Source: Limosilactobacillus alvi (GTDB lineage Bacteria > Bacillota > Bacilli > Lactobacillales > Lactobacillaceae). Taken from it: a DNA stretch of 47,278 nt. Under the pieces are notes generated by a model. The model was not told the DNA's origin. It ran no database searches and saw only the letters and a list, made by a program, of their open reading frames with translations. Shown piece by piece: positions 22,677-32,538 of the stretch. Location of the stretch: assembly GCF_016900115.1 (NCBI RefSeq), contig NZ_JACJJQ010000012.1:1-47278 (forward strand). The letters run 5' to 3'. Made by a program: the position numbers and the translations under genes. Each line of letters starts with the position of its first letter. The stretch's first letter is position 1.

Positions 22677-23903
22677 ATGCCAAGTGAAAGTTTTCGGGTT
22701 CAACATTTACCAGCGATTTTTGAACCAGCCCGTCCAATCTTAGCAACGATTGAAAAGGCTGGCTTTGAAGCTTATTTTGTTGGTGGATGTGTGCGCGATA
22801 CCATCTTAAATGATCCAATTCACGATATTGATATTGCCACTTCAGCATATCCAGCAGAAGTAAAACAGCTTTTTAAACGGACAGTTGATACCGGAATCGA
22901 GCACGGAACGGTGATGATTCTAGATCATGGGACTGGTTATGAAACGACAACTTTTCGAACAGAATCAGGATACCAAGATTATCGGCGTCCAGATTCAGTA
23001 ACTTTTGTTCGTTCGCTCGAAGAAGATCTGAAACGGCGGGACTTCACAATAAATGCTTTAGCAATGAAAGAAAATGGGGCGGTTGTTGACTTATTCGATG
23101 GTCAAGGTGATTTAAAACGGCATTTGATCCGAGCAGTCGGTGATCCCAATGAGCGTTTCTTAGAAGATGCTCTTCGGATGATGCGGGCAGTTCGTTTTGC
23201 TAGTAAATTAGATTTTACAATTGATCCGCAAACGCTTGCTGGGATTAAGGATCATGCTCCGCTATTAGCGAAGATTGCCGTTGAACGGGTCCAAGTGGAA
23301 TTTGAAAAACTGCTATTGGGGCAAAATCCAGCTCGGGGGTTAGCCGGGTTAATTTCAACCGGCCTTTATCAATATTGTCCGGGATTGAAAGATCACCAAA
23401 TAGCCTTGGAAAAACTTGAAGCCGCTAATTGGCCACTGAAATCGAGTGCCGGGGCATGGACTGTTTTAACTTGGACCCTTGGCTTAAATTCTCAAACGGT
23501 AGGTAAATTTTTAAAGGCTTGGAAACTCTCTAATCAAATGATTAAGGCTGTTCAAAAAAGCCTGAAACTCTTAGCGGCGATTGCCGGTGATCAAGTTGAT
23601 AATTTGGCTTTGTTCAATGCCGGTAAAGCAGCACTTGATACCGCGCTGGAAGTTGCGCAGGTCTTAGAAATTCCAGTTGATGCAGTTCAACTTCAAAAAG
23701 AGTATCAAACCCTACCAATTCAAGACTCCCACCAATTAGCGATTAACGGTAAGATGCTAATCGAGGCTGGGGTAGTTAAACCTGGACCGACGATGGGAAA
23801 ATTATTACAGCGGCTTCAAACGGCGGTTATTATGGGAACGGTTGAAAATAATTTAGCTGATTTAACATCAGCAACTAAGAAATTTACAGAAGAAATGGAG
23901 TAA
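22677..23903 (+). CDS. cca: CCA-adding tRNA nucleotidyltransferase
   Basis: 408 residues from ATG 22677, preferred over the earlier ATGs at 22623 and 22668 because AAGAAGG (22661-22667) is correctly spaced. It adds or repairs the 3' CCA of tRNA. The class II head motif GGCVRDTIL and metal ligands DIDIAT are present, followed by RRDFTINALA, the nucleotide-recognition box EDALRMMRAVRFAS, and the helical body and tail domains. The next gene (ABC-F) starts ten bases after the stop, so they are co-transcribed; both act on translation. Confidence 0.95.
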   Translation: MPSESFRVQHLPAIFEPARPILATIEKAGFEAYFVGGCVRDTILNDPIHDIDIATSAYPAEVKQLFKRTVDTGIEHGTVMILDHGTGYETTTFRTESGYQDYRRPDSVTFVRSLEEDLKRRDFTINALAMKENGAVVDLFDGQGDLKRHLIRAVGDPNERFLEDALRMMRAVRFASKLDFTIDPQTLAGIKDHAPLLAKIAVERVQVEFEKLLLGQNPARGLAGLISTGLYQYCPGLKDHQIALEKLEAANWPLKSSAGAWTVLTWTLGLNSQTVGKFLKAWKLSNQMIKAVQKSLKLLAAIAGDQVDNLALFNAGKAALDTALEVAQVLEIPVDAVQLQKEYQTLPIQDSHQLAINGKMLIEAGVVKPGPTMGKLLQRLQTAVIMGTVENNLADLTSATKKFTEEME

Positions 23904-23913
23904 CGTTATACCA

Positions 23914-25809
23914 ATGCGAACTTTTCGAGCAGATAACTTAACGAGTACTTATGGTGAAAAAACGCTCTTTAAGGACATTTCCTTAATGATCAATGAACAT
24001 GATCGAATTGGTTTGATTGGGACCAACGGGAGTGGAAAAACTAGTTTATTAAATGTTTTAGCTGGTTTAACCAGTGCTGACCATGGAGAAATCACTAAGC
24101 CAAATGATTATACAATTGGCTATTTGAAACAAACACCAGAATTAGATGATAATAAGCAAATTATTGAGGCGGTTTTAAGTGGGGAACAACCAATGTTTCA
24201 GACCATTCGCCAGTACGAACAAGCTTTGGCAACTTATAGTCAACATCCCGAAGACCCCCAAGCCGCTGATCGATTTACCAAACTACAAGGAATCATGGAC
24301 ACCCAAGACCTTTGGGAGGCGGATAGCCAAGTCAAGACGATTTTGACGAAGTTAATGATTGACGATTGGAGTCAAAAGATTGGGCAGCTTTCTGGAGGTC
24401 AAAAGAAACGGGTTGGCCTAGCCCAGATTTTAATTCAACAACCAGACTTATTAATGCTTGATGAACCTACCAACCACTTGGATCTTTCTTCAATTGTGTG
24501 GTTGCAAGATTACTTATCATCATACAAAGGAGCTGTTCTCGTGGTTACTCACGATCGCTACTTTCTCGATAACGTCACTAACCATATTTGGGAACTTTCC
24601 TTTGGCCGGCTTTTCCATTACGACGGGAATTATCAAGCCTTTGTTCAACAAAAAGCAGAACGGGTTGAATTAGAAGGTGAAGCTGAGAAAAAACGGCAAT
24701 CTTTATACAAACATGAACTTGAATGGATGCGTCATGGTGCCAAGGCCCGGAGTACAAAACAAAAGGGGCGGATTAACCGTTTCAACGAACTAAAGGATTC
24801 AATTGGGAAGGTCCACGTTGATCAGGATGTTAATATTTCGCTTGGTGCCGCCCGGTTAGGGAAAGATGTGCTTGAAATTAAAGATGGTAGTTTAGCATAC
24901 GACGATCATCAGATTCTGAGAAACTTTAATTGGTTAATCCAAGGTGGTGATCGGATTGGAATTACTGGTCAAAATGGGGCCGGGAAAACGAGCCTTTTGA
25001 ATGTTTTAGCTGGTCGCCAAAAACTAGATCAGGGAATTTTGAAGGTTGGGGAAACTGTTAAAATTGGTTATTATACTCAACAGACTGAAGGAATCGACCA
25101 AGATAAAAGGGTCATTAATTACCTAAGTGAAGTTGCTGAGTCAGTGGTTAACCAAGCTGGGGAACGGATTAGTGTTGCTAATTTATTGGAACAATTTCTT
25201 TTTCCTCGGTTTATGCATGGAACCTTAATCCGTAAACTTTCTGGTGGTGAACAACGGCGGCTTTACCTTTTGAAGATTCTGATGCAATCGCCAAATGTGC
25301 TTTTACTCGACGAACCCACCAACGATCTTGATATCTCAACTTTAACGGTTCTCGAAAATTATCTTGATCAATTTCCTGGAACGGTGATTACCGTTTCTCA
25401 CGACCGTTACTTCTTAAATCGGGTTGCTGATCAACTCTTGATTTTCAAGGGAAATGCCGCCATTGAACGGTATACGGGAAAATTTACGGATTATCTTGAT
25501 CAAGAAGCGGCAAAAGCGCATTCTGAAAGTTCAAAGCCAAAGGAAAGTAAATCAGCTAGTTCCAAGGAGCAAGACCAAGCACCGGCTGAAAAGAAAAAGT
25601 TAACCTACGCCGAACAACTCGAGTGGGAGAAGATCGATGGTGAGCTAGAAGCTTTAGACGAAAAACGGCAAGCGATCGAAAGTGAAATGAATACCAGTGG
25701 CGATAATTACGAAAAATTAGCAAAGTTACAAAAGCAATTAAATGAAGTTAATACGCAATATGACGAAAAGACAGCCCGTTGGGAATATCTCAGTAATTAT
25801 GTTGACTAG
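23914..25809 (+). CDS. ABC-F family ATPase (Uup/EttA-like)
   Basis: 631 residues with two ABC domains and no membrane part. Domain 1: Walker A GTNGSGKTS, signature LSGGQKKR, Walker B LLMLDEPTNHLD. Domain 2: GQNGAGKTS, LSGGEQRR, LLLDEPTNDLD. A charged linker (about 240-300, KHELEWMRHGAKARSTKQKGR) would reach the ribosomal tRNA sites, and a C-terminal coiled coil (about 560-630) gives the Uup-type architecture. It is a translation or ribosome-rescue factor. Start ATG 23914 has only a weak GGAG upstream, which suggests coupling to cca. Confidence 0.92.
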   Translation: MRTFRADNLTSTYGEKTLFKDISLMINEHDRIGLIGTNGSGKTSLLNVLAGLTSADHGEITKPNDYTIGYLKQTPELDDNKQIIEAVLSGEQPMFQTIRQYEQALATYSQHPEDPQAADRFTKLQGIMDTQDLWEADSQVKTILTKLMIDDWSQKIGQLSGGQKKRVGLAQILIQQPDLLMLDEPTNHLDLSSIVWLQDYLSSYKGAVLVVTHDRYFLDNVTNHIWELSFGRLFHYDGNYQAFVQQKAERVELEGEAEKKRQSLYKHELEWMRHGAKARSTKQKGRINRFNELKDSIGKVHVDQDVNISLGAARLGKDVLEIKDGSLAYDDHQILRNFNWLIQGGDRIGITGQNGAGKTSLLNVLAGRQKLDQGILKVGETVKIGYYTQQTEGIDQDKRVINYLSEVAESVVNQAGERISVANLLEQFLFPRFMHGTLIRKLSGGEQRRLYLLKILMQSPNVLLLDEPTNDLDISTLTVLENYLDQFPGTVITVSHDRYFLNRVADQLLIFKGNAAIERYTGKFTDYLDQEAAKAHSESSKPKESKSASSKEQDQAPAEKKKLTYAEQLEWEKIDGELEALDEKRQAIESEMNTSGDNYEKLAKLQKQLNEVNTQYDEKTARWEYLSNYVD

Positions 25810-25821
25810 GAGGAAGAAAAA

Positions 25822-26784
25822 ATGGTAGTAAACGAAAATGAACAACAATATCTTGATTTAGCTCGCTATGTTCTGGAGCATGGTCATGAAAAGGGAGACC
25901 GGACGGGGACCGGGACGCGCTCGGTTTTTGGTTACCAAATGCGTTTCGACTTACAAAAGGGTTTTCCAATTTTAACTACCAAAAAGGTTGCTTTTGGGTT
26001 GGTTAAGAGTGAACTTCTTTGGTTCCTTCGTGGTGATACTAATATTCGCTTCCTTCTGCAACACAAAAACCACATCTGGGATGAATGGGCTTTTAAAAAG
26101 TGGGTTGAAAGTGACGAATATCATGGTCCCGACATGACTGATTTTGGTCACCGGTGGTTAGTTGATTCAGAATTTAAGAAGCTTTACCTAGCTGAAAAGA
26201 AGGCTTTTTGCGAACGGATTCTTAATGATGATGAATTTGCGCAAAAGTACGGAGACCTTGGTAATGTTTACGGGGGTCAATGGCGACATTGGCAAACTCG
26301 GCAGGGAGAAACCATCGACCAAATTAAGCACGTGATCGAAGCCATCAAGACAACGCCGAATTCACGGCGGTTGATTGTGACAGCTTGGAATCCAGAAGAC
26401 GTTCCTTCAGCAGCATTGCCCCCATGTCACACCTTATTCCAGTTTTATGTAAATGATGGGAAGCTTTCTTGTCAGCTCTATCAACGAAGTGCTGATATTT
26501 TTCTTGGAGTACCATTTAACATTGCTTCTTACGCCCTTTTAACCCACTTAATCGCTAAGGAATGTAACCTTGAAGTTGGGGAATTTGTGCATACTTTGGG
26601 GGATGCTCATATTTACTCCAACCACTTTGAACAAGTTAAGGAACAACTTAGTCGACCAATTCATGCGGCACCAAAATTGGTTTTGCCTCTCAAAACAAAA
26701 CCACTGGAAGAGTATGATCCTGCCGATATTAAGTTAGCGGATTACGAACACGAAGGAACAATTAAGGCACCAGTTGCTGTATAG
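25822..26784 (+). CDS. thyA: Thymidylate synthase
   Basis: 320 residues; makes dTMP from dUMP using methylene-tetrahydrofolate. Seen: [18 protein letters not shown] (phosphate and dUMP binding), DEWA, the catalytic cysteine in [36 protein letters not shown], and [12 protein letters not shown]. The length fits the lactobacillus form, with the roughly 50-residue insert. AGGAGGAAG precedes ATG 25822. dfrA follows 11 bases later, which keeps dihydrofolate production and recycling together. Confidence 0.97.
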   Translation: MVVNENEQQYLDLARYVLEHGHEKGDRTGTGTRSVFGYQMRFDLQKGFPILTTKKVAFGLVKSELLWFLRGDTNIRFLLQHKNHIWDEWAFKKWVESDEYHGPDMTDFGHRWLVDSEFKKLYLAEKKAFCERILNDDEFAQKYGDLGNVYGGQWRHWQTRQGETIDQIKHVIEAIKTTPNSRRLIVTAWNPEDVPSAALPPCHTLFQFYVNDGKLSCQLYQRSADIFLGVPFNIASYALLTHLIAKECNLEVGEFVHTLGDAHIYSNHFEQVKEQLSRPIHAAPKLVLPLKTKPLEEYDPADIKLADYEHEGTIKAPVAV

Positions 26785-26795
26785 AGGGAAAATAA

Positions 26796-27281
26796 ATGAA
26801 ACTTTCATTAATTTGGGCCGAAGATGAAATGGGATGGATCGGTAAAGATCAAACGATGCCCTGGCATCTTTCGGCGGATCTTAAGCATTTTAAGCAAGTG
26901 ACGATGGGTCATCCGATCATCATGGGAAGAACAACCTTTGCTTCTCTTGGTGACCGGCCCCTTCCAAGACGGACTAACGTTGTTTTGACTCATCAGGAGC
27001 TTAGCGTACCTGGCGTAGTGGTTGTCCATTCACTCGAAGCTCTTAAAGAATGGCTAGCAAAGCAAACGGATGAGGAGGCGTTTGTTATTGGTGGGGCCCG
27101 GATTTATGACCAGTTAATGCCATTAGCGGACCGCCTGTATCGAACGGTCATTAAAGGGGATCATCAAGGTGATACCAAGATGGCCTTAGTTGATTATAAA
27201 AAATTCGATTGTATTGAAAAAACGGCTCCTCAAATAGAAGGGGAAACCGTTTATTGGTTTGAAATTTGGCAACGTCATTAA
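26796..27281 (+). CDS. dfrA: Dihydrofolate reductase
   Basis: 161 residues; reduces the dihydrofolate made by ThyA to tetrahydrofolate with NADPH. Motifs: IWAEDEMGWIGKDQTMPWHLSADLKHFK (substrate pocket; Trp/Pro loop and Asp), HPIIMGRTTF, RRTNVVLT, and FVIGGARIYDQLMPLADRLYRT (NADPH site). Its last bases overlap the convergent hemolysin III-like gene by four bases, with no separate terminator. Confidence 0.95.
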   Translation: MKLSLIWAEDEMGWIGKDQTMPWHLSADLKHFKQVTMGHPIIMGRTTFASLGDRPLPRRTNVVLTHQELSVPGVVVVHSLEALKEWLAKQTDEEAFVIGGARIYDQLMPLADRLYRTVIKGDHQGDTKMALVDYKKFDCIEKTAPQIEGETVYWFEIWQRH

Positions 27282-27913
27282 ACGTACAGCAAAATAGTAA
27301 AATAGATGCATGCTGAGCCAGCGATGACAAAGAAATGCCAGATGAAATGGGCGGAGGAGATTTTAAAGAGGTAAACTCCTGCGCCCAGGGTGTAAATAAT
27401 CCCGCCAGTAAGTAAGAGGTAAAAACCGGGGTGAGGAAGAGCGGGCCATAAAATTGGAAAACAGGTGACGCAAACCCAACCCATTAAAACGTAGACAATG
27501 GTGGACCACACACTTTTCTGTTTTAACCAAATACTCTTATAAACCACACCGGCAATTGCCAGTGCCCATTCAAAGCCAAAAAGCGTCCAGCCTTGCCATC
27601 CGCCGATGGTAACCAAGCTAATTGGAGTGTATGAAGCCGCAATGAGCAAAAAGATCATCGCATGGTCAAATACCCTAAAAACATGCCGGGCGCGTGTATA
27701 AATTAGTGAATGAAATAAAGTTGAAGATAAGAAAAAGAGGACTAAAATACTACCGTAAATAGCATCGGTTACGATTCGCATTGCTTGGCCAAGGTGAGCG
27801 GCATGAACCATTAACACAACAAGTCCAGCGATTGCAAGTCCAGTTGCTACCCCATGTGAAATGGCATTGCCAATCTCCATCGGTAACGAAAGTTCTGTTT
27901 CCTCAGTTTTCAC
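27278..27913 (-). CDS. Hemolysin III/PAQR-family membrane protein
   Basis: 211 residues with seven predicted membrane spans. GTG 27913 starts behind AAGGAGGG. The family signature residues are present: EIGNAISHGVATGL at the front, STLFHSLIY and FRVFDHAMIFLLIAASYTP in the middle, and HFIWHFFVIAGS near the end, whose histidines form the zinc site of the PAQR fold. The family is named after a Bacillus cereus hemolysin, but its usual function in Bacillota is unclear; a membrane-lipid or hydrolase role is more likely than toxicity. Confidence 0.88.
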   Translation of the reverse strand: MKTEETELSLPMEIGNAISHGVATGLAIAGLVVLMVHAAHLGQAMRIVTDAIYGSILVLFFLSSTLFHSLIYTRARHVFRVFDHAMIFLLIAASYTPISLVTIGGWQGWTLFGFEWALAIAGVVYKSIWLKQKSVWSTIVYVLMGWVCVTCFPILWPALPHPGFYLLLTGGIIYTLGAGVYLFKISSAHFIWHFFVIAGSACIYFTILLYV

Positions 27914-28083
27914 TATCGGAACCCTCCTTGATAAAATTAAAATGAATTTTGAACTCAGATTTGATATACTAGAATCAACTCGCGGTATGATTGAATTTGA
28001 TAAATGGTTCCAAAGAATCTAAGATCTAGTTTTGAAAACTATATTCATTATACCAAAATCTGGAGGAAGTGTGGTATCTTCTT

Positions 28084-28926
28084 ATGGCAAAGATTAAAAT
28101 TGCTTGTGATTCATCAGCTGGTTTGACTGATGAGGAGATTCAAAAATACGGGATTACAATTATTCCGCTTTCAGTAATGATTGATGGGACAGTTTATGTC
28201 GAACGAGAAACAATTACGAATGAGCAGTTCCCTGAAATGATGAAAAACGCAAAGTCACTCCCAAAAACTTCGCAACCACCAATTGGCAAATTTGTTGATA
28301 CTTTTGATGAATTGGGGGCTGACGGGAGTGAAGTTCTCTGCGTTACCATGATGGAATCAATTTCCGGAACGGTCCATGCAGCTGAACAAGCTACGCAGAT
28401 GACAAAAACGAAGGTGACGGTGGTTGATTGTCACACAACCGATCGGTGTATGGCCTTTCAAATTTTAGCAGCTGCGAAGGTAATTGAAAACGGTGGAACC
28501 GTTGAAGATGCAGTTGCAAAGATGAAAGAAGTTTATGATCATTCCAAGCTTTACCTAGCAATTGATAATTTGGATAATTTAGTTGCAGGGGGGCGCATTA
28601 ACAAGTTTGCTGGTACCCTTTCAAGTCTTCTAAATATTAAGTTGATGCTTGAAGTTTATGGCGGTGAAATTCACGTTGCAATGAAGGGACGGGGAATTAA
28701 AGCCATCCATAAAGAGTGGGCCAAGATTCTTGACCAGATGAAGGGTAAGAAAGTTAAGGGAATCGGGATTTCGCATGTCCAAGCTGATAGTGAGGTTAAC
28801 CGTCTCCTAGGGCAGCTAAAGGAATTATTCCCCAATGTCCCAGTTGTAGTCCGGGAAACGGTGCCGATTATTGCAACTCATACTGGAATGGGAGCTTGTT
28901 GCCTGCTTTACTATACTGAAGATTAA
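28084..28926 (+). CDS. DegV-family fatty-acid-binding protein
   Basis: 280 residues from ATG 28084 (MAKIKIACDSSAGL), the family's usual start; a GTG at 28069 lies too close to GGAGGA (28062-28067), while ATG 28084 is rather far from it, so the start is not certain. The domain has TSQPPIGKF (fatty-acid head-group Ser/Thr loop), MMESISGTVHAAEQA, VVDCHTTDRCMAFQ and a C-terminal IIATHTGMGACCLLYY. DegV proteins bind a fatty acid and, in some species, feed it to the FakA kinase; this protein could be a FakB. A terminator-type hairpin follows. Confidence 0.88.
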   Translation: MAKIKIACDSSAGLTDEEIQKYGITIIPLSVMIDGTVYVERETITNEQFPEMMKNAKSLPKTSQPPIGKFVDTFDELGADGSEVLCVTMMESISGTVHAAEQATQMTKTKVTVVDCHTTDRCMAFQILAAAKVIENGGTVEDAVAKMKEVYDHSKLYLAIDNLDNLVAGGRINKFAGTLSSLLNIKLMLEVYGGEIHVAMKGRGIKAIHKEWAKILDQMKGKKVKGIGISHVQADSEVNRLLGQLKELFPNVPVVVRETVPIIATHTGMGACCLLYYTED

Positions 28927-28936
28927 TGTATTTCTA

Positions 28937-28980
28937 AAAGCCGTTCATGGTTAGGAGTGATCCTAATTGAGAACGGCTTT
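28937..28980 (+). terminator. Long two-part hairpin after degV
   Basis: AAAGCCGTTC/GAACGGCTTT closes an inner TTAGGA-GTGA-TCCTAA hairpin. Only three T end the stem, but its length makes termination likely. Confidence 0.65.
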
Positions 28981-29038
28981 AGTTCGCTTAATGACTTATG
29001 TTAGAATAAAAACCATTACAAATGCGGAGGGTACAATT

Positions 29039-29941
29039 GTGCTGAAAAAACAATGGTGGTTAATTGTTTTTCTGATCATCGGTATTTTAGGGGCCCTAAC
29101 GGCTTGTAGTCAGCAAACTAATTCCAAGCCAGCTCCTCGAGTTCCCAAAAAGACGCTTCATTTGGTGGCCCTTGGAGATTCTTTAACTTATGGGGTTGGT
29201 GATCAACAAAATAACGGTGGTTACGTTGGACAAATCAAAACACGGCTTCAAATTCATCTTCATAACCAAGTAGTAACCAGTAACTACGGGGTTAGTGGCG
29301 ATCGTTCGGACCAAATCCTCCGGCGACTAGATCAACAAACTCAATTTCAAAAGGATGTAAAGCAAGCGGACGTAATTGTCATGACGGTCGGGGGGAATGA
29401 TTTACTTCAAACTTTGGAAAAGGAACTGTTAGTCAATTCCCAGCCGAAGTTGCAGACTGCAATTGATCAAGCAGGAAATACCTACCAAACTAAATTAATT
29501 AAGTTGCTCCGGACAATTCGGCAAAATAACCCCCAAGCCCCATTATTTGTCTTTAGCATTTACGATCCGGTTTATACCTATTTTCCAACGGTAACCGCAA
29601 TTAATGATTCAATCGAAAAGTGGAATCAAATTACTAAGACAACGCTTGCAAAGTACCCCCAAACCTACTTTGTAGATATTAATCATCAACTATCATACGG
29701 TCAGTATCAAACGAAAGCTAGCCGCCAAAAACTAGTGAAAGCCGCTAATCAAGCTAATCGAAGTTCGATCAGTCAGGCGGAAGTGGTGAAAATCATGGAT
29801 GGTAAAGGGAAAAATTTGAATCGTTATATTTCAACGGCTGATAACTTTCACCCAAATCACGCAGGGTACCGGTTGATGACAAAGGCCCTTTACCAAAAAA
29901 TGTTAAAACATAATGATTTTATGTACCAAGAGAGGAAATAA
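29039..29941 (+). CDS. SGNH/GDSL-type esterase lipoprotein (YpmR-like)
   Basis: 300 residues from GTG 29039, nine bases after GGAGG (29026-29030); starts further upstream would put charged residues before the signal. A lipoprotein signal (MLKKQWWLIVFLIIGILGALTAC) has the lipobox LTAC, so Cys23 is lipid-anchored outside the membrane. The hydrolase blocks follow: GDSLTYGVG (nucleophile Ser), TSNYGVSGDRSDQ, VGGNDLL, and NFHPNHAGY (Asp/His). It probably deacylates wall or extracellular lipids or glycans. It is transcribed with ypmS. Confidence 0.88.
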   Translation: MLKKQWWLIVFLIIGILGALTACSQQTNSKPAPRVPKKTLHLVALGDSLTYGVGDQQNNGGYVGQIKTRLQIHLHNQVVTSNYGVSGDRSDQILRRLDQQTQFQKDVKQADVIVMTVGGNDLLQTLEKELLVNSQPKLQTAIDQAGNTYQTKLIKLLRTIRQNNPQAPLFVFSIYDPVYTYFPTVTAINDSIEKWNQITKTTLAKYPQTYFVDINHQLSYGQYQTKASRQKLVKAANQANRSSISQAEVVKIMDGKGKNLNRYISTADNFHPNHAGYRLMTKALYQKMLKHNDFMYQERK

Positions 29942-29944
29942 TTG

Positions 29945-30523
29945 ATGAATAAGTGGAAAGTAGCCTTTTTTACACTATTAGCGCTAATTGTCGTTAGCTT
30001 TGGTAGCCTATATGTCAAAGCAACAGCGCCAACGAACGTCTCAACAGAGCTGAAAGCTCCAACAACAAAAGCGCCGACTTTAGATGTTACGATGAACCGC
30101 GCTCAAGTAAATGCACTTTCAGCCAATTACTTGAACCGGTTTTTAAAAAATAGCCGGATTAAGTACCGCTTTGTGGTGGGAGCAAAGTATGCTACGGTAA
30201 TTGGAACAACCAAAGTTCTTGGGGCCAAAGTTCAGTTTGCAATGAATTTTGTGCCGGAAAAAACGGATGCTGGAAATATTTTGCTAAGAGCAAAGGGGTT
30301 ATCCGTTGGGCGATTAAATTTACCACTAAAGTTTGTCTTGGCCTACGTTAAAAAGAACTACGATTTACCGAAGTGGGTTTCGATTAATCAAAAGAAGCAA
30401 ACGATTTTACTTGATTTAAACCGTTATAGTCAGCACCAAAGTGTGCGGTACACGGCTCAAAAACTCAACATGCAAGCAGGAAAATTTGTTTTCCGGATCA
30501 CAATCCCAAAGGGGGATAAATAA
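29945..30523 (+). CDS. YpmS-family extracytoplasmic protein
   Basis: 192 residues from ATG 29945, three bases after the GDSL gene. One N-terminal membrane span ([21 protein letters not shown]) leads to an exported domain with [21 protein letters not shown] and [20 protein letters not shown], as in B. subtilis YpmS (DUF2140). The ypmR-ypmS pairing is conserved across Bacillota, suggesting a joint envelope role. Its stop overlaps the next start (TAATG). Confidence 0.85.
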   Translation: MNKWKVAFFTLLALIVVSFGSLYVKATAPTNVSTELKAPTTKAPTLDVTMNRAQVNALSANYLNRFLKNSRIKYRFVVGAKYATVIGTTKVLGAKVQFAMNFVPEKTDAGNILLRAKGLSVGRLNLPLKFVLAYVKKNYDLPKWVSINQKKQTILLDLNRYSQHQSVRYTAQKLNMQAGKFVFRITIPKGDK

Positions 30524-30747
30524 TGTATCGAGAAAGTTTTTATCAGTTTTTAATGACCCAACGAAACCCAGATGGTGCGGATGAGGTCGAACAATTTGCT
30601 AACAATGCTTTTTTTGACTCGGCCTTTCCCAAACAATCGCAAGATTTTGAAGAGCTTTCCCATTACTTAGAGGAAAACGCCGACTACTTGCCAGCGATGA
30701 CGATTTTTGATACTGCTTGGCAACGCTATCTAGAAAAAATGAATTAG
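30523..30747 (+). CDS. YozE-family protein
   Basis: 74 residues, almost all helical: [48 protein letters not shown] matches the YozE/SAM-like family of small acidic proteins. The function is unknown. It is translationally coupled to ypmS and followed ten bases later by rbgA. Confidence 0.85.
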   Translation: MYRESFYQFLMTQRNPDGADEVEQFANNAFFDSAFPKQSQDFEELSHYLEENADYLPAMTIFDTAWQRYLEKMN

Positions 30748-30757
30748 GAGGTTTGAA

Positions 30758-31624
30758 ATGGCTACTATTCAATGGTTTCCGGGTCATATGGCAAAGGCGC
30801 TTCGTCAAATCAAAGAACAACTTCCATTAGTTGATATTGTCTTTGAGTTAGTTGATGCAAGGGTACCATACTCATCGCAAAATCCGGAAGTTCACCGATT
30901 GGCAGGGAATAAACCGCGTCTGTTAATCATGACGAAGACAGATCTGGCCGATCCTAAAGTGGTTACCCAATGGCAAAGTTTTTTTGCAAAGCGGGGCCAA
31001 GTAGTTTTAGCTCTTGATTCACGTGAACGCCAAGTTGCTAAAAAGGTGACAAATGCGGCAAAAGAAATTTTAAAGGATCAATTGGCGACAGAAGCTGAAA
31101 AGGGATTGAAAAAGCGGGCTATTCGAGCAATGTGTGTTGGGGTTCCCAATGTTGGGAAATCAACCTTGCTTAATCATTTAGTGAAGAAAAATGTTGCTCA
31201 AACAGGGAATCGTCCTGGAGTAACGACTGGGCAACAATGGCTCCGTTCTTCTGCAGAATTGGAACTTTTGGATACACCAGGCGTTTTATGGCCAAAGTTT
31301 GCGAGTCAAAAGCAAGGGACGATGCTAGCGCTTTCAGGGGCAATTAAAGATAGCCTTTATCCTAAAGATGATGTAGCTTTATTTGCCTTAGCATACCTTA
31401 AGGAAGAACGATCAGCAGAACTAAAGGCCCGTTATCGACTTTCAGATGATGACTTGGCCCAACCAAACCCAGAGTTATTGCTTATCATCACCCAAAAGCT
31501 GGGTTTCCGGGATGATTATGATCGGGCGAGTGAACGAATCATTTTTGACTTACGGAAAGGAAAGTTAGGGTTAATTTCGCTTGAAAAGCCAGCCGATTTA
31601 AATGCGGAGGGAATCAATGAGTAA
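30758..31624 (+). CDS. rbgA: Ribosome biogenesis GTPase YlqF/RbgA
   Basis: 288 residues; a circularly permuted GTPase needed for late 50S subunit assembly. Seen: IQWFPGHMAKA at the N-terminus, TKTDL (G4), then GVPNVGKSTLLN (G1), the RPGVTTG switch and DTPGVLWPK (G3). The G4-before-G1 order defines the family. AGGAGG precedes ATG 30758. The end overlaps rnhB by eight bases. Confidence 0.95.
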   Translation: MATIQWFPGHMAKALRQIKEQLPLVDIVFELVDARVPYSSQNPEVHRLAGNKPRLLIMTKTDLADPKVVTQWQSFFAKRGQVVLALDSRERQVAKKVTNAAKEILKDQLATEAEKGLKKRAIRAMCVGVPNVGKSTLLNHLVKKNVAQTGNRPGVTTGQQWLRSSAELELLDTPGVLWPKFASQKQGTMLALSGAIKDSLYPKDDVALFALAYLKEERSAELKARYRLSDDDLAQPNPELLLIITQKLGFRDDYDRASERIIFDLRKGKLGLISLEKPADLNAEGINE

Positions 31625-32387
31625 ACAGTCGGTTGCTGAAATTAAAGTTAACTTGAAAAACGTTAAGTCAATGGACGATCCCTATATCATCAGCCTAAAA
31701 AACGATCCACGAAAAGGGGTTCAAAACGCCATTAAGCAAAGAGAGAAGCAACTTGCTCGTTTAGTCGCGGCCAAAGTTGCCTTTGAAAAACGGTTTAAGT
31801 TTGAACGTCCTTTATGGCAAGCTGGACATCAATATGTAGCAGGGATTGATGAGGTAGGGAGGGGACCACTAGCTGGTCCCGTTGTAACCTGTGCGGTTAT
31901 CCTGAAGCCCGACTTTGATTTAATCGGGGTGACTGATTCTAAGCAATTAACTCGCAAAGAACGGGAAGAATTGTATTTGCATATTGTCGATGAAGCACTC
32001 GAAGTCAGTATTGCGGTTAATTCAGCGCGACGGATTGATGAGACGAATATTTATCAAGCTACCCAAGAAGCGATGATTAGAGCGGTGAAAACGCTGATTC
32101 ATCAACCAACTCATTTAATCGTTGATGCGGTTCCCTTAGCGATCCCAATTCCGCAAACTACCCTAATTAAAGGGGATCAAAAGAGCATTAGTGTGGCTGC
32201 AGCAAGTATAGTTGCAAAAGAATACCGGGATCATTTAATGGCTGAGTATGCTCAGCTTTATCCAGGATATGGTTTTGCGGAAAATATGGGATATGGAACG
32301 GCCGGGCATATAACAGGGTTACAAAAATTCGGTCCATGTCCCATTCATCGCTTAACTTTTAATCCGGTCTCAAAATATCAAAAATAA
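31617..32387 (+). CDS. rnhB: Ribonuclease HII
   Basis: 256 residues from ATG 31617, the start that follows GCGGAGGG; the earlier ATG 31602 sits inside that ribosome site. It removes RNA from RNA-DNA hybrids and single ribonucleotides from DNA. The catalytic acidic residues lie in GIDEVGRGPLAGPVV, in VTDSKQLT and in the LIVDAVPL strand; GDQKSISVAAASIVAKEYRD and GYGTAGH complete the family pattern. The N-terminal 65 residues are the usual substrate-binding extension. The rbgA-rnhB order is standard for lactobacilli. Confidence 0.95.
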   Translation: MSKQSVAEIKVNLKNVKSMDDPYIISLKNDPRKGVQNAIKQREKQLARLVAAKVAFEKRFKFERPLWQAGHQYVAGIDEVGRGPLAGPVVTCAVILKPDFDLIGVTDSKQLTRKEREELYLHIVDEALEVSIAVNSARRIDETNIYQATQEAMIRAVKTLIHQPTHLIVDAVPLAIPIPQTTLIKGDQKSISVAAASIVAKEYRDHLMAEYAQLYPGYGFAENMGYGTAGHITGLQKFGPCPIHRLTFNPVSKYQK

Positions 32388-32392
32388 TTTAG

Positions 32393-32455
32393 ATGTCTAG
32401 ACCGCTGGAAAACACTATTCTGACGCGGTTTAGACATTTTATTTTTAAAAAGCTT
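32393..32455 (+). terminator. Terminator of the rbgA-rnhB operon
   Basis: Thirteen-base stem (32393-32405 with 32435-32447) with a 29-base loop, followed by TTTATTTTT. Confidence 0.75.
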
Positions 32456-32480
32456 AAAAAATTTAAGTGCGTCACTAATT

Positions 32481-32509
32481 TTGAGCAAATTTTTACGTAT
32501 ATATATATT
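32481..32509 (+). promoter_or_regulatory. Promoter of dprA
   Basis: TTGAGC (32481-32486), 17 bases, TATATT (32504-32509), in an AT-rich gap about 30 bases before the start codon. AGGAGG follows. Confidence 0.55.
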
Positions 32510-32538
32510 TAGAAAGCAAAAATTAGGAGGAAAAATTA